Below are positions 33,536 through 42,703 of a DNA stretch of 64,000 nucleotides, piece after piece. Below the pieces are notes generated by a model. The model did not search any database. It saw only the letters and a program-made list of their open reading frames with translations, and had not been told where the DNA came from. The DNA lies in the NCBI RefSeq assembly GCF_030409505.1, contig NZ_JAUFPZ010000002.1:1619501-1683500 (forward strand), given 5' to 3'. Position 1 is the stretch's first letter, and the number at the start of each line of letters is the position of its first letter. This stretch comes from Zunongwangia endophytica. GTDB taxonomy: Bacteria > Bacteroidota > Bacteroidia > Flavobacteriales > Flavobacteriaceae. Made by a program: the position numbers and the translations under genes.

Positions 33536-35260
33536 TTAAGCAAGTCGATAGGGCATTTCAATAATAATGCGGGTTCCTGGATATTCATTACTTTTTTCAA
33601 CTTCTTCTAATTGTACTGTTATTTTTCGAGAATGTGTTTTATTATATTCTAACACTCTTTCATCTAAAATGGCACTTCCCATAGAAGTATGTAATCGTTG
33701 CGAATTTATTTTTTTGGTTTGCTGAATTCCTTTTCCATTATCGATAATTTCAGTAATAATTTTTTGGTTTGCCACATCTTCTTTAAATAGCACTTTAATC
33801 TCTCCGTTATTATGATCTTTTACGCCATGTAACACCGCATTTTCTAAAAATGGTTGTAAAAGCATCACCGGTATTTGTAATTCAGAACTATCGGCTTCTG
33901 TATTTATTGTAAAAGAATACTTGAATTTATTAGAAGCTGCGCTTTGCTGTAAATACAGGTAATTTTTCAGCATTTCTACTTCATCGGATAGTGCAATAAA
34001 TTCTTTATTGGAAGTTTCTAAGACTAATCGAATTAATCGACTAAAATTAGCTAAATATTCCATCGAATATTCTTTCTCGTTATTGAAAATATAAAATTGA
34101 ATTTGCTGCAGTGCATTAAACAAAAAATGCGGATTTAACTGCACCTGTAGCAACTGCTGCTTTAATTTCGATTTGGCTAATTTTTGCTTAACCTTCTGAT
34201 TTTTTAAGTATAAAAAAACAATGATAAGCACTAAGGCTAACAGAATAATTCCGCCGATCATTAATTGCTGAAATTCACGTTTTTTGTGTTTATTTTCAGT
34301 TTCTAATAGCGCTATTTTCTTTTGATTTTTTTCGGTTTCGTAAGCCGTTTGTATGCTTGCTATTTTTTCGCGGTATCTATTGGCAGCAATACTATCTTTA
34401 ACTACATCGTGCTGCTGAGAAAACACTAAAGATTCTTTATAATCTCCAGCTTCTTTGTAGGCATTCATTAAATTAAGAAGCAAACGTTCTTTTTCCTGCA
34501 GAGAAGCTTTTGGTAAGACTTTCTTGTACGCAGCTATTCCTTTATTTATTTGGCCCAACTGCACTAATGCATATCCATAATTATTATAAGTAATTACAGA
34601 ATTTGGCATTTGTAATTGCTCCCTAATTTGTAAACTCTTACTCGCGTTAAACCGAGCTAGATCCCAATTTTTGTGTTCGATATAATAATTACTCAAATTA
34701 TTATAAACCACCGCCTGGATATCTTTCCTTTTTAATTTTTGGGCTAATGCTAAACTTTTTTGATACGTAGCTAAAGCTTCAGGATTGTTGGTTTCTACAT
34801 AAACTCCGGCTAAGTTTATGTAAACTTTTAAAGTTTGAATAGTTGGTTTTGTAGCTTGTTGAAGCGCTTTTTGTAGGTAAAATTCAGCTTTCTTAAAGTT
34901 CTGAAGTTTAGAATGAACTACGCCTATTCCCGTATAAATATCCTGTAAATTTTCTTTGTTTTGGCTATTTGTAAAGGCTTCTGCATGTATATAATTTTCC
35001 AGAGCACTATCAAACTTAGATCGCACTAATTGCGATTTCGCCAAACCAATATAGGCGGCTGCTAAAGCCGTGCTATCATCAGTAGATTCAATTTCTAATT
35101 TATAGAGTTCGCTGGCTTTTTCAAACTGGCCTGTTCTAAGTAAACTATCTACCTTATTTGTTGCTTTGGATTGCGCCTGGATATTTAAAGAGCAAAGAAA
35201 AATGATGAAACCCGAAAAGAAAGAAAGAATCGAAATTGAACTATGTGATTTTAGACGCAT
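33536..35260 (-). CDS. TPR-containing sensor histidine kinase (LytS type)
   Basis: A 574-residue sensor kinase. A signal peptide or first membrane span covers residues 12-30 (ILSFFSGFIIFLCSLNIQAQ). Six or more TPR units fill about 35-290 (for example FDSALENYIHAEAF, KAEFYLQKALQQ), facing the periplasm. A coiled coil leads to a membrane span near 330-350 (LMIGGIILLALVLIIVFLYL). The cytoplasmic part has the phosphoacceptor His near 377 in LNPHFLFNALQQIQF and an HATPase domain with LLQPFLENAVLHGV near 465. This architecture is common in Bacteroidota and is thought to sense envelope or peptide signals through the TPRs. The regulator gene follows by 10 bases. Confidence 0.94.
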   Translation of the reverse strand: MRLKSHSSISILSFFSGFIIFLCSLNIQAQSKATNKVDSLLRTGQFEKASELYKLEIESTDDSTALAAAYIGLAKSQLVRSKFDSALENYIHAEAFTNSQNKENLQDIYTGIGVVHSKLQNFKKAEFYLQKALQQATKPTIQTLKVYINLAGVYVETNNPEALATYQKSLALAQKLKRKDIQAVVYNNLSNYYIEHKNWDLARFNASKSLQIREQLQMPNSVITYNNYGYALVQLGQINKGIAAYKKVLPKASLQEKERLLLNLMNAYKEAGDYKESLVFSQQHDVVKDSIAANRYREKIASIQTAYETEKNQKKIALLETENKHKKREFQQLMIGGIILLALVLIIVFLYLKNQKVKQKLAKSKLKQQLLQVQLNPHFLFNALQQIQFYIFNNEKEYSMEYLANFSRLIRLVLETSNKEFIALSDEVEMLKNYLYLQQSAASNKFKYSFTINTEADSSELQIPVMLLQPFLENAVLHGVKDHNNGEIKVLFKEDVANQKIITEIIDNGKGIQQTKKINSQRLHTSMGSAILDERVLEYNKTHSRKITVQLEEVEKSNEYPGTRIIIEMPYRLA

Positions 35261-35370
35261 TGGTTAAATTAAAAATAACTACAAAATTATCATTTTAAAT
35301 AGAGCGAGCATTCTTTTATCCAGATACTAAACACAAAATTTATCCCTATATTTAGTACAAATAGAAATTT

Positions 35371-36252
35371 ATGAACTACACTAATAAGATGTTGCGTGAT
35401 AACGCCCTGAAAGGCAAAACTATAGTAATTACCGGTGGTGGTAGTGGTCTTGGCAAATCTATGACTAATTATTTCTTAGAATTAGGAGCTAATGTGGCTA
35501 TTTCTTCCAGAAACTTAGAAAAACTACAGTCTACAGCTGAAGAACTAGAAAAAGAAACAGGAGGAAAATGCTTACCTGTACAATGTGATGTTAGAAATTA
35601 CGAAGAAGTAGAACAAATGCTAAAGCAAGTGCTCGATGAGTTTGGCGAAGTAGATATTTTACTGAATAATGCTGCAGGCAATTTTATTTCTCCTACAGAG
35701 CGCTTAAGTGCCAATGCATTTGATACGATTATCGATATTGTTTTAAAAGGAAGTAAAAACTGTACACTAGCTTTTGGTAAACATTGGATTGATAAAAAAG
35801 TTGAAAATAAATCGATCTTGAATATTGTGACCACATACGCATGGACGGGTTCAGCTTATGTAGTGCCTAGTGCCACTGCTAAAGCCGGAGTTTTAGCAAT
35901 GACGCGATCCTTGGCTGTAGAATGGGCTAAATACGGTATTCGAAATAACGCCATTGCACCGGGACCGTTTCCCACAAAAGGGGCATGGGACAGACTTTTA
36001 CCGGGTGACTTAAAAGACAAATTTGATCTTGCTAAAAAAGTGCCTTTAAAACGTGTAGGTGATCACCAGGAATTAGCAAATCTAGCTGCCTATTTAGTTT
36101 CAGATTTTGCAGCTTATGTAAACGGAGAAGTTATCACCATTGATGGTGGCGAATGGTTGAAAGGAGCTGGACAGTTTAATCTGCTAGAAGCCATACCAGA
36201 AGAAATGTGGGATCAGCTCGAAATGATGATTAAAAATAAGAAAAGGGGTTAA
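35371..36252 (+). CDS. SDR family oxidoreductase (2,4-dienoyl-CoA reductase-like)
   Basis: A 293-residue short-chain dehydrogenase. The nucleotide-binding motif TGGGSGLG is near residue 21, NNAAGNF near 99, and the late segment NNAIAPGPFPTKGAWDRLLP near 190. In place of the usual YxxxK, the active-site region reads VPSATAKAG near 170, with Ser at the Tyr position and the Lys retained, as in 2,4-dienoyl-CoA reductases, where the Tyr sits elsewhere. Together with the PGPFPTKGA segment this supports a fatty-acid beta-oxidation role on unsaturated acyl-CoA with NADPH. It stands alone, divergent from the TPR kinase gene. Confidence 0.85.
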   Translation: MNYTNKMLRDNALKGKTIVITGGGSGLGKSMTNYFLELGANVAISSRNLEKLQSTAEELEKETGGKCLPVQCDVRNYEEVEQMLKQVLDEFGEVDILLNNAAGNFISPTERLSANAFDTIIDIVLKGSKNCTLAFGKHWIDKKVENKSILNIVTTYAWTGSAYVVPSATAKAGVLAMTRSLAVEWAKYGIRNNAIAPGPFPTKGAWDRLLPGDLKDKFDLAKKVPLKRVGDHQELANLAAYLVSDFAAYVNGEVITIDGGEWLKGAGQFNLLEAIPEEMWDQLEMMIKNKKRG

Positions 36253-36353
36253 AATTATAGTGATTGTTAAAACTACTGAAAAACCTGTTAACAAAATGAT
36301 TTTATAAACCTATAATAAATTGTATTTTTACCTTCAAAAATCGATACATATTA

Positions 36354-37118
36354 ATGGGTAAAATCATCGCTATTGCCAATCAAAAAGGCGGAGTAGGTAA
36401 AACAACAACTTCGGTTAATCTTGCTGCTTCCCTTGGTGTTTTAGAAAAAAAGGTGTTACTAATAGATGCCGACCCTCAGGCTAATGCCACCTCTGGACTT
36501 GGCATAGACGTTGAAGAGGTTGAACTGGGCACCTATCAGCTACTGGAGCATTCTATAGCTGCTGAAAAAGCGATTATGCAAACCAGTTCTCCAAATCTGG
36601 ATTTAATTCCTGCGCATATAGATTTAGTAGCTATTGAGATTGAGTTGGTAGATCAAGAAAATAGAGAATCTATGCTTAAAAAGGTTCTTACTCCGCTTAA
36701 AGAGATGTACGACTATATTTTAATAGACTGTGCTCCTTCACTTGGGCTTTTAACTTTAAATGCTTTAACGGCATCAGATTCGGTTATCATTCCTATACAA
36801 TGCGAATATTTTGCCTTGGAAGGTTTAGGGAAATTACTGAATACGATAAAAAGCGTTCAGAAAATTCACAATAACAAACTGGATATAGAAGGACTTTTAC
36901 TAACCATGTACGATAGCCGACTTCGATTATCTAACCAGGTGGTAGAGGAAGTTCAAAAACATTTTAATGAAATGGTTTTTGAAACAATCATTCAGCGAAA
37001 CGTGCGTTTAAGTGAAGCACCTAGTTACGGCGAAAGCATAATAAATTACGATGCATCTAGTAAAGGGGCTACAAATTACTTAAGTTTGGCGCACGAAATT
37101 ATCAAGAAAAATAGTTAG
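36354..37118 (+). CDS. parA: chromosome partitioning ATPase ParA
   Basis: A 254-residue ParA/Soj protein. The deviant Walker A motif QKGGVGKTTTSVNLAASLG starts near residue 9. LLIDADPQANATSG near 36 is Walker A' and YILIDCAPSLGLLTLNALTA near 118 the Walker B region. ParA forms ATP-dependent DNA-bound gradients that move the ParB-parS complex, and this protein should act in chromosome segregation. It is followed three bases later by parB, and then by DUF5683, dapB and lepB genes in the order usual for flavobacteria. Confidence 0.97.
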   Translation: MGKIIAIANQKGGVGKTTTSVNLAASLGVLEKKVLLIDADPQANATSGLGIDVEEVELGTYQLLEHSIAAEKAIMQTSSPNLDLIPAHIDLVAIEIELVDQENRESMLKKVLTPLKEMYDYILIDCAPSLGLLTLNALTASDSVIIPIQCEYFALEGLGKLLNTIKSVQKIHNNKLDIEGLLLTMYDSRLRLSNQVVEEVQKHFNEMVFETIIQRNVRLSEAPSYGESIINYDASSKGATNYLSLAHEIIKKNS

Positions 37119-37121
37119 AGG

Positions 37122-38021
37122 ATGGCGAAGGCTACAAAAAAGCAGGCACTTGGTAGAGGTCTTTCTGCATTGTTGAAAGATCCGCAAAATGATATAAAAT
37201 CAGCTGAAGATAAAAATGCCGATAAATTAGTGGGGCATATCGTTGAGTTGGAATTATCTTCTATTGAAGTAAATCCATTTCAGCCAAGAACCAGTTTTAA
37301 CGAAGATGCCTTACGTGAATTAGGAAGTTCTATAAAAGAACTTGGCGTAATCCAACCAATTACCGTAAGAAAGCTAGAATTCGATAAATATCAGCTTGTT
37401 TCTGGTGAGCGCCGTTATCGTGCCTCAAAATTAATAGGCCTGGAAACTATCCCGGCTTATATTAGAATTGCAAACGATCAGGAAAGTCTGGAAATGGCTT
37501 TGGTCGAAAATATCCAACGCCAGGATTTAGACCCTATTGAAATTGCGCTTTCTTACCAACGCTTAATAGATGAGATTAGCCTTACGCAAGAACAATTAAG
37601 TGATCGCGTAGGCAAAAACCGATCTACTGTAGCCAATTACTTAAGATTATTAAAATTAGATCCTATTATCCAGACGGGTATGCGTGATGGTTTCTTAGGG
37701 ATGGGGCACGGTCGTGCTTTGATCAATTTGGACGATCAGCAAAAACAACTGGATATTTACGAAAAAATTATTCAGAAATCTCTATCGGTAAGAGATACAG
37801 AAAAATTAGTGAAAGAAGCCAAAAATGGTCCTCAGGCAAAACCTACTGCCAAGACTGCGGTTCCCGTAGTTTATAAAAGGAGCATCAAAGAATTTACGGA
37901 TTATTTGGGTACTAAAGTAGATGTAAAGGTTCAGAAAAACGGAAAAGGTAAACTTACCATTCCTTTTTCTTCGGAAGAAGAATTTAACCGAATTAAAAAA
38001 TTAATCCAAGGTGAAGAGTAA
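37122..38021 (+). CDS. parB: chromosome partitioning protein ParB
   Basis: A 299-residue ParB/Spo0J protein. An N-terminal extension (ALGRGLSALLKD) precedes the ParB/Srx-fold CTPase domain with box NPFQPRTSFNEDALRELGSS near residue 51 and the arginine-rich motif VSGERRYRASKLIGLETIPA near 98. A helix-turn-helix follows near 150-190 (LTQEQLSDRVGKNRSTVANY), then a C-terminal dimerisation segment. It binds parS and loads as a clamp. I did not find a parS palindrome next to the genes. The stop overlaps the next gene by 11 bases. Confidence 0.97.
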   Translation: MAKATKKQALGRGLSALLKDPQNDIKSAEDKNADKLVGHIVELELSSIEVNPFQPRTSFNEDALRELGSSIKELGVIQPITVRKLEFDKYQLVSGERRYRASKLIGLETIPAYIRIANDQESLEMALVENIQRQDLDPIEIALSYQRLIDEISLTQEQLSDRVGKNRSTVANYLRLLKLDPIIQTGMRDGFLGMGHGRALINLDDQQKQLDIYEKIIQKSLSVRDTEKLVKEAKNGPQAKPTAKTAVPVVYKRSIKEFTDYLGTKVDVKVQKNGKGKLTIPFSSEEEFNRIKKLIQGEE

Positions 38022-38607
38022 GCAGCTATTTCCAATAATTTTCCTGCTTCTGTTCACAGTTCAACTAATTGCTCAGCAGGATTCACTTTCCGTAGATAAT
38101 TCAAGACCTATACAACCTATTTCAGAATCTAAAGATTTTGAAAAAGAAAAGGATTATAAACCATACAATGCCTTAGCTCCTGCAAAAGCAGCATTTTATT
38201 CAGCAATATTGCCTGGATTGGGCCAAATTTATAACGGTAGAATTTGGAAAGTGCCTATAGTCTATGCTGCAATAGGAATACCAGTCTATTTATATATAGA
38301 TAACAACAAACAGTACGATCGTTATCGTACGGCTTACAAACAACGTTTAGCGGGAAAGGAAGATGAATTTGCTGGAAATATTTCCGATGAGGGTTTACGT
38401 AATGCACAGGAACTTTATCAAAGAAATAAAGAACTCTCCTTATTATTTGCTGTAGGCTTATATGCACTTAATATCATTGACGCCAATGTAGATGCCCACT
38501 TACAGCAATTTAATGTAAATGAGGACTTAAGTTTTAAACCGAATTATAAACTCGACGAATTCACCGGAAAGTCTAATTATGGTTTTTCTTTGAATTATAA
38601 ATTTTAA
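38011..38607 (+). CDS. DUF5683 family membrane protein
   Basis: A 198-residue protein starting at a GTG inside the end of parB. The signal peptide or first span is KQLFPIIFLLLFTVQLIAQ. The domain from residue 50 has the DUF5683 pattern NALAPAKAAFYSAILPGLGQ followed by IYNGRIWKVPIVYAAIG and a span to about 92. Then come a hydrophilic loop, ELSLLFAVGLYALNIIDANV near 145, and DAHLQQFNV. Proteins with this domain are always near parAB in flavobacteria; their role is unknown. Coupled translation with parB is likely. Confidence 0.85.
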   Translation: MKSKQLFPIIFLLLFTVQLIAQQDSLSVDNSRPIQPISESKDFEKEKDYKPYNALAPAKAAFYSAILPGLGQIYNGRIWKVPIVYAAIGIPVYLYIDNNKQYDRYRTAYKQRLAGKEDEFAGNISDEGLRNAQELYQRNKELSLLFAVGLYALNIIDANVDAHLQQFNVNEDLSFKPNYKLDEFTGKSNYGFSLNYKF

Positions 38608-38609
38608 GC

Positions 38610-39326
38610 ATGAAAATAGCACTATTAGGATACGGAAGAATGGGAAAAGCAATTGAAAGTATTGCTTTAGATCGCGGACATGAAATCGTAGTGAAAATCG
38701 ATGAGGATATAGAAAGTTATAGTCTAAATAAAATGGAGATCGATGTGGCTATCGATTTTAGCATTCCAGATGCAGCTTATAAAAATATTACCAGTTGTTT
38801 TAAAGCAGGAATTCCTGTGATATCGGGAACAACGGGTTGGTTAGATAACTACGACAAGGCTGTTGAAATTTGTAATGAGAATAAGACGGGTTTTATTTAC
38901 GCGAGTAATTTTTCTTTAGGAGTAAATATTTTCTTCGAATTGAATAAAAAATTGGCTGCTCTAATGAAGAATTTGGATGAATACGATGTGAAAATCGAAG
39001 AAATTCATCATACCAAAAAATTAGATGCGCCAAGCGGAACCGCTATAAGTTTAGCCGATCAGATTATTGAAACCAATGACAGAAAAAAAGGCTGGGATTT
39101 GGAATCTGCTAAAGAAAACGAAATTCCTATTCTTGCTAAACGCATAGACGACATCCCGGGAACTCATATCGTTAGCTATTCTTCTAAAATTGATGATATT
39201 GAAATTATCCATACAGCGCATTCTCGCGAAGGCTTTGCTAAAGGTGCAGTTATTGCTGCTGAGTGGATTAAGGATAAAGAAGGTGAACATAGTATGAAAG
39301 ATGTCCTTTCATCGCTATTAGAATAA
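38610..39326 (+). CDS. dapB: 4-hydroxy-tetrahydrodipicolinate reductase
   Basis: A 238-residue cytosolic enzyme that reduces hydroxy-tetrahydrodipicolinate with NAD(P)H in lysine and diaminopimelate synthesis. The nucleotide-binding start MKIALLGYGRMGKAIE, GTTGW near residue 74, the NFSLGVNIFFEL segment near 101, and the catalytic motif EEIHHTKKLDAPSGTA near 131 with His-His and Lys are all present. It is shorter than the E. coli enzyme, as usual in Bacteroidota. It follows the DUF5683 gene by two bases. Confidence 0.96.
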   Translation: MKIALLGYGRMGKAIESIALDRGHEIVVKIDEDIESYSLNKMEIDVAIDFSIPDAAYKNITSCFKAGIPVISGTTGWLDNYDKAVEICNENKTGFIYASNFSLGVNIFFELNKKLAALMKNLDEYDVKIEEIHHTKKLDAPSGTAISLADQIIETNDRKKGWDLESAKENEIPILAKRIDDIPGTHIVSYSSKIDDIEIIHTAHSREGFAKGAVIAAEWIKDKEGEHSMKDVLSSLLE

Positions 39327-39429
39327 AAAGTTGACTGATTTAATTAAAACTGTTCATTTACAATACTAAAAACTGGCTTTTATCGTAACAAATTACGCTT
39401 AAGCTAGACTAACAGGGAAATATTAAGAT

Positions 39430-41007
39430 ATGACATTTACAGAGTGGTTTATTTTCTTTCTGGTTGTACAGGTAATACATTTTGCCGGAATCTGGAAGTT
39501 GTACCAAAAGGCAGGAAGGCAAGCCTGGGAAGCATTAATACCAGTTTATAATGCCGTAATTCTCATGAAAATAATCAACCGACCTTGGTGGTGGGTGATT
39601 TTGCTTTTTATTCCTATTGTAAATCTTATCATGTTCCCGGTTATTTGGGTCGAAACATTAAGAAGCTTCGGGAAAAAAAGCTTTGCAGATACTTGGTTAG
39701 CAATTCTTACACTTGGATTCTATATTTATTATGTAAATTATACTCAAGATGTAACTTATATTCAGGATAGAGATTTAAAGCCGCGTACAACAGTGGGAGA
39801 ATGGGTAAGTTCAATCTTGTTTGCTGTAGTAGCCGCCACTATTGTGCATGGTTATTTTATGCAACCTTTTACAATTCCTACCTCTTCTTTAGAAAAAACA
39901 TTGTTAGTTGGTGATTATCTATTTGTAAGTAAGTTTCATTATGGGGCGAGAATACCACAAACGCCTATCGCGTTTCCTATGGTTCATGATACCATACCAG
40001 TCTTAGGCGTAAAATCTTATGCAACAGAACCACAGGTTCCTTACTTAAGATTACCAGGATTCGAAGACGTTAAGAAAAATGATATTGTAGTTTTCAACTG
40101 GCCTGTAGATACAGTAAATGCTTTTCAGCAATATGGTGATGGCAAATATTACTATAAGCCAATAGATAAGAAATCAAATTATGTAAAGCGTTGCGTTGCA
40201 GTGGCTGGTGATTCGTTAGAAATAATTGAAGGTAAAGTCTTTATAAACGGAGAACAACTTCAGCTTTCAGAAAGAGCGAAACCTCAATATTCTTATACTG
40301 GAACAACGGATGGACAGCAGTTGACTCCACAGTACATGTATAAAATGTACGATGTAACTGACGGTTTTGGATTCAATCCAAATACAAACGAGTTTGGAAT
40401 ATCTGCTTTGTCTGAAGAATCAGCAGAGCGATTGAGAAACAACCCTTTCGTAAAAACGCTGGAAAGACGTGTTTATCCCGAAGATCAGAAATCGGCTAGT
40501 CTTTTTCCAAACGATGAGAAAAGAAGGTATAATCTAGACTATTTTGGTCCAATTTATATTCCTGAAGAAGGCAAAACTGTAGAAATCACTCCAGAATCTT
40601 TACCGTTTTACCGAAGAATCATTGAAGTTTACGAAGGAACTGAAATGGGTAATATAAATACTATTACCCAAAACGGAACTCAAATTCTACTAAACGGGCA
40701 GCCTTTTAATTCCTATACCTTCAAACAAGATTATTATTGGATGATGGGTGACAACCGTCACAACAGTGAAGATAGCCGTAGTTGGGGTTATGTTCCTTAT
40801 AATCACGTAGTAGGTAAACCAGTGTTTATTTGGTTTAGTAAAGATAAATATGCTTCTGGATTTCTAGATGGAATACGATGGGATCGCATGTTTACCACGG
40901 TTAAAGGCAATGGTACTCCAGTTTCTTACTTACCTTATTTCTTGATTTTAGTAGTAATACTAGTTGCTTTTAATTACTTTAAAAAACGTAGAAACTCAGA
41001 TTCTTAA
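39430..41007 (+). CDS. lepB: signal peptidase I with DUF5684-like N-terminus
   Basis: A 525-residue signal peptidase. The first 115 residues are a membrane region of the DUF5684 type (AGRQAWEALIPVYNAVILMK, then RPWWWVILLFIPIVNLIMFP). The catalytic domain starts near 125. The nucleophile Ser is in PFTIPTSSLEKTLLVGDYLF near 155, the general-base Lys in SNYVKRCVAVAGDSLEI near 258, and box E MGDNRHNSEDSRSWG near 439. A large insertion of about 150 residues between these boxes is usual for Bacteroidota. A final membrane span lies near 500-520. It removes signal peptides at the outer face of the inner membrane. Confidence 0.96.
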   Translation: MTFTEWFIFFLVVQVIHFAGIWKLYQKAGRQAWEALIPVYNAVILMKIINRPWWWVILLFIPIVNLIMFPVIWVETLRSFGKKSFADTWLAILTLGFYIYYVNYTQDVTYIQDRDLKPRTTVGEWVSSILFAVVAATIVHGYFMQPFTIPTSSLEKTLLVGDYLFVSKFHYGARIPQTPIAFPMVHDTIPVLGVKSYATEPQVPYLRLPGFEDVKKNDIVVFNWPVDTVNAFQQYGDGKYYYKPIDKKSNYVKRCVAVAGDSLEIIEGKVFINGEQLQLSERAKPQYSYTGTTDGQQLTPQYMYKMYDVTDGFGFNPNTNEFGISALSEESAERLRNNPFVKTLERRVYPEDQKSASLFPNDEKRRYNLDYFGPIYIPEEGKTVEITPESLPFYRRIIEVYEGTEMGNINTITQNGTQILLNGQPFNSYTFKQDYYWMMGDNRHNSEDSRSWGYVPYNHVVGKPVFIWFSKDKYASGFLDGIRWDRMFTTVKGNGTPVSYLPYFLILVVILVAFNYFKKRRNSDS

Positions 41008-41010
41008 AAA

Positions 41011-41664
41011 ATGAGTACTGTACTAATACATCCGGCCTATTTTGGGCCGGTTTCTCAATATGCTGTCATTTCACAATACGATAAAATTGTTTTTGAAAAC
41101 GAAGATAATTATCAAAAACAAACTCATCGTAATCGAATGTACATCTACGATGCCAACGGGAAATTATTGCTAAATATTCCTATAAAACATAAATCGACGT
41201 TAACCGAAAGAAATTCTGATGGCCATCAACGATATAAAGATGTCTTAATTGACAATTCATTTGAATGGCAAAAGCAACATTGGCGAGCTCTTAAAGCCTC
41301 TTACCAAACCTCCCCTTTCTTTGAATTCTATGAAGATGAATTAATTCCTTTATACGAGAATCAGTATGAGTATTTAATGGAGTTCAATTATGAATGTCAG
41401 AATTTTGTTTTTGACGCTTTAGGGATTGAACCCGACATCACCAAAACCGAAGAATACTTTAGGCACCCAAAAGAAATGCATAATGGCCGACATCTAATCG
41501 CAGCAAAGAATAATTTTAATTTTGACTCAGAGCGCTACGCCCAGGTATTTGAACCTAAGCATGGTTTTATAAACAATCTTAGTATACTAGACTTAATTTT
41601 CAATCTTGGTCCGCAAAGCTTAGAATTTCTAGAAAATCAAAAGTTACCGGATTTTACTTTTTGA
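41011..41664 (+). CDS. WbqC family protein
   Basis: A 217-residue protein of the WbqC family. It starts TVLIHPAYFGPVSQYAVI and contains KLLLNIPIKHKS near residue 50, WRALKASYQTSPFFEFYEDE near 90 and EYFRHPKEMHNGRH near 150. WbqC proteins occur in polysaccharide clusters and next to lepB in flavobacteria. They are thought to act in sugar or lipopolysaccharide modification, but no reaction is established. The gene follows lepB by three bases. Its end overlaps the end of the convergent EEP gene by 11 bases. Confidence 0.93.
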   Translation: MSTVLIHPAYFGPVSQYAVISQYDKIVFENEDNYQKQTHRNRMYIYDANGKLLLNIPIKHKSTLTERNSDGHQRYKDVLIDNSFEWQKQHWRALKASYQTSPFFEFYEDELIPLYENQYEYLMEFNYECQNFVFDALGIEPDITKTEEYFRHPKEMHNGRHLIAAKNNFNFDSERYAQVFEPKHGFINNLSILDLIFNLGPQSLEFLENQKLPDFTF

Positions 41665-42703
41665 TTGAAAAAGTGGTTAATATTGGATAATGATCTGAAT
41701 AAGGAACCTTGAATCTCTCATAAGAATCAATTTCAAAAATGGTATCCAGAAGGTGAAAATCAATTCTTAAAGGAAAATAGTTTAAGTTATAAGTACTACT
41801 AAAACCACCTCCCTTTTTAACATAAGCATCCTGAAATTGGCCATTCCTTACATGGCTATAAGTATGTGAAAAGGCAGTATTATTAAAATCACCGCTAATT
41901 ATTATAGGATACTTCACATCTTTAAAGGATTCTTCTACTCTCTCTGCCTGCCGCTGCTGACGAACAAAACCGCTAGAAATGTTTTTGACTACCTTCTTAG
42001 ACTCTTGTTTATGCTTTAAATTATTAACATCCTGAATATCTTCAGTTACCTTTAAACTCTGAAAATGAATATTGTAAAGTCTTACAGTATCTTTACCAAT
42101 TACAACATCAGAAAATATAGCATTATTATTTTCGCCCGTGAAATTATCAACATTAAAATCTATTGATTCTTTGGAAAGTAAAGGAAATTTAGAAAATATA
42201 GCCTGACCGAATGAAGAATTATCAGAACGGTACCTTATAAATTTATAAGGATATTTTGCTTCTAAATATTCATTTTTATAGTACTCTTCAACAGTTAAAA
42301 TATCGGGATCCTTTTCATCTATAAGAGCGTTTATTTTTTCAGGAATTTCTTCTTCATCTGTCCATTTTGATCTGTTGAACATGCGCACATTGTAATTCAT
42401 TATAGAATAATCACCCGTGGGATTGTGGTCCTTAAAAGGCCATTGGTAAAACTTGGAAGCAAAACCAAAGCCCACTATCATAATAATTAGAGAAAGAAGC
42501 ATTTGCCTTTTCATCCTAATTAGCCAATATAAAAAGAAAGCTAAATTGGCTAAAATGAGAATAGGAACACCAAGTGTTAAAACTGAAATTAAGGGATAAC
42601 TTTTAGGTGGAATATAGGGTAAAAAATAAGCTACAATAAGACCTATAGCTAATAAAGAATTCAGAAAAAAAATAAGCTTATCAAACCGTGATAATTTCTT
42701 CAT
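41654..42703 (-). CDS. endonuclease/exonuclease/phosphatase family protein
   Basis: A 349-residue membrane-anchored hydrolase. Three hydrophobic spans lie near residues 10-30, 38-62 and 68-88. The catalytic EEP domain follows: MNYNVRMFNR near 104, DPDILTVEEYYKNEY near 135 with the metal-ligand Glu, SGDFNNTAFSHTYSHV near 268, and SDHYPILTTFS near 336. The fold cleaves phosphodiesters in DNA, lipids or nucleotides, and the substrate of this group is unknown. It is the last gene of a five-gene minus-strand run and starts directly after the stop codon of the preceding rhomboid gene. Confidence 0.92.
   Translation of the reverse strand: MKKLSRFDKLIFFLNSLLAIGLIVAYFLPYIPPKSYPLISVLTLGVPILILANLAFFLYWLIRMKRQMLLSLIIMIVGFGFASKFYQWPFKDHNPTGDYSIMNYNVRMFNRSKWTDEEEIPEKINALIDEKDPDILTVEEYYKNEYLEAKYPYKFIRYRSDNSSFGQAIFSKFPLLSKESIDFNVDNFTGENNNAIFSDVVIGKDTVRLYNIHFQSLKVTEDIQDVNNLKHKQESKKVVKNISSGFVRQQRQAERVEESFKDVKYPIIISGDFNNTAFSHTYSHVRNGQFQDAYVKKGGGFSSTYNLNYFPLRIDFHLLDTIFEIDSYERFKVPYSDHYPILTTFSIKK

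Noticed and set aside
36253..36353. parS site near parAB
   Set aside because: I looked for the GTTTCACGTGAAAC-like palindrome upstream of and within parAB and saw none.
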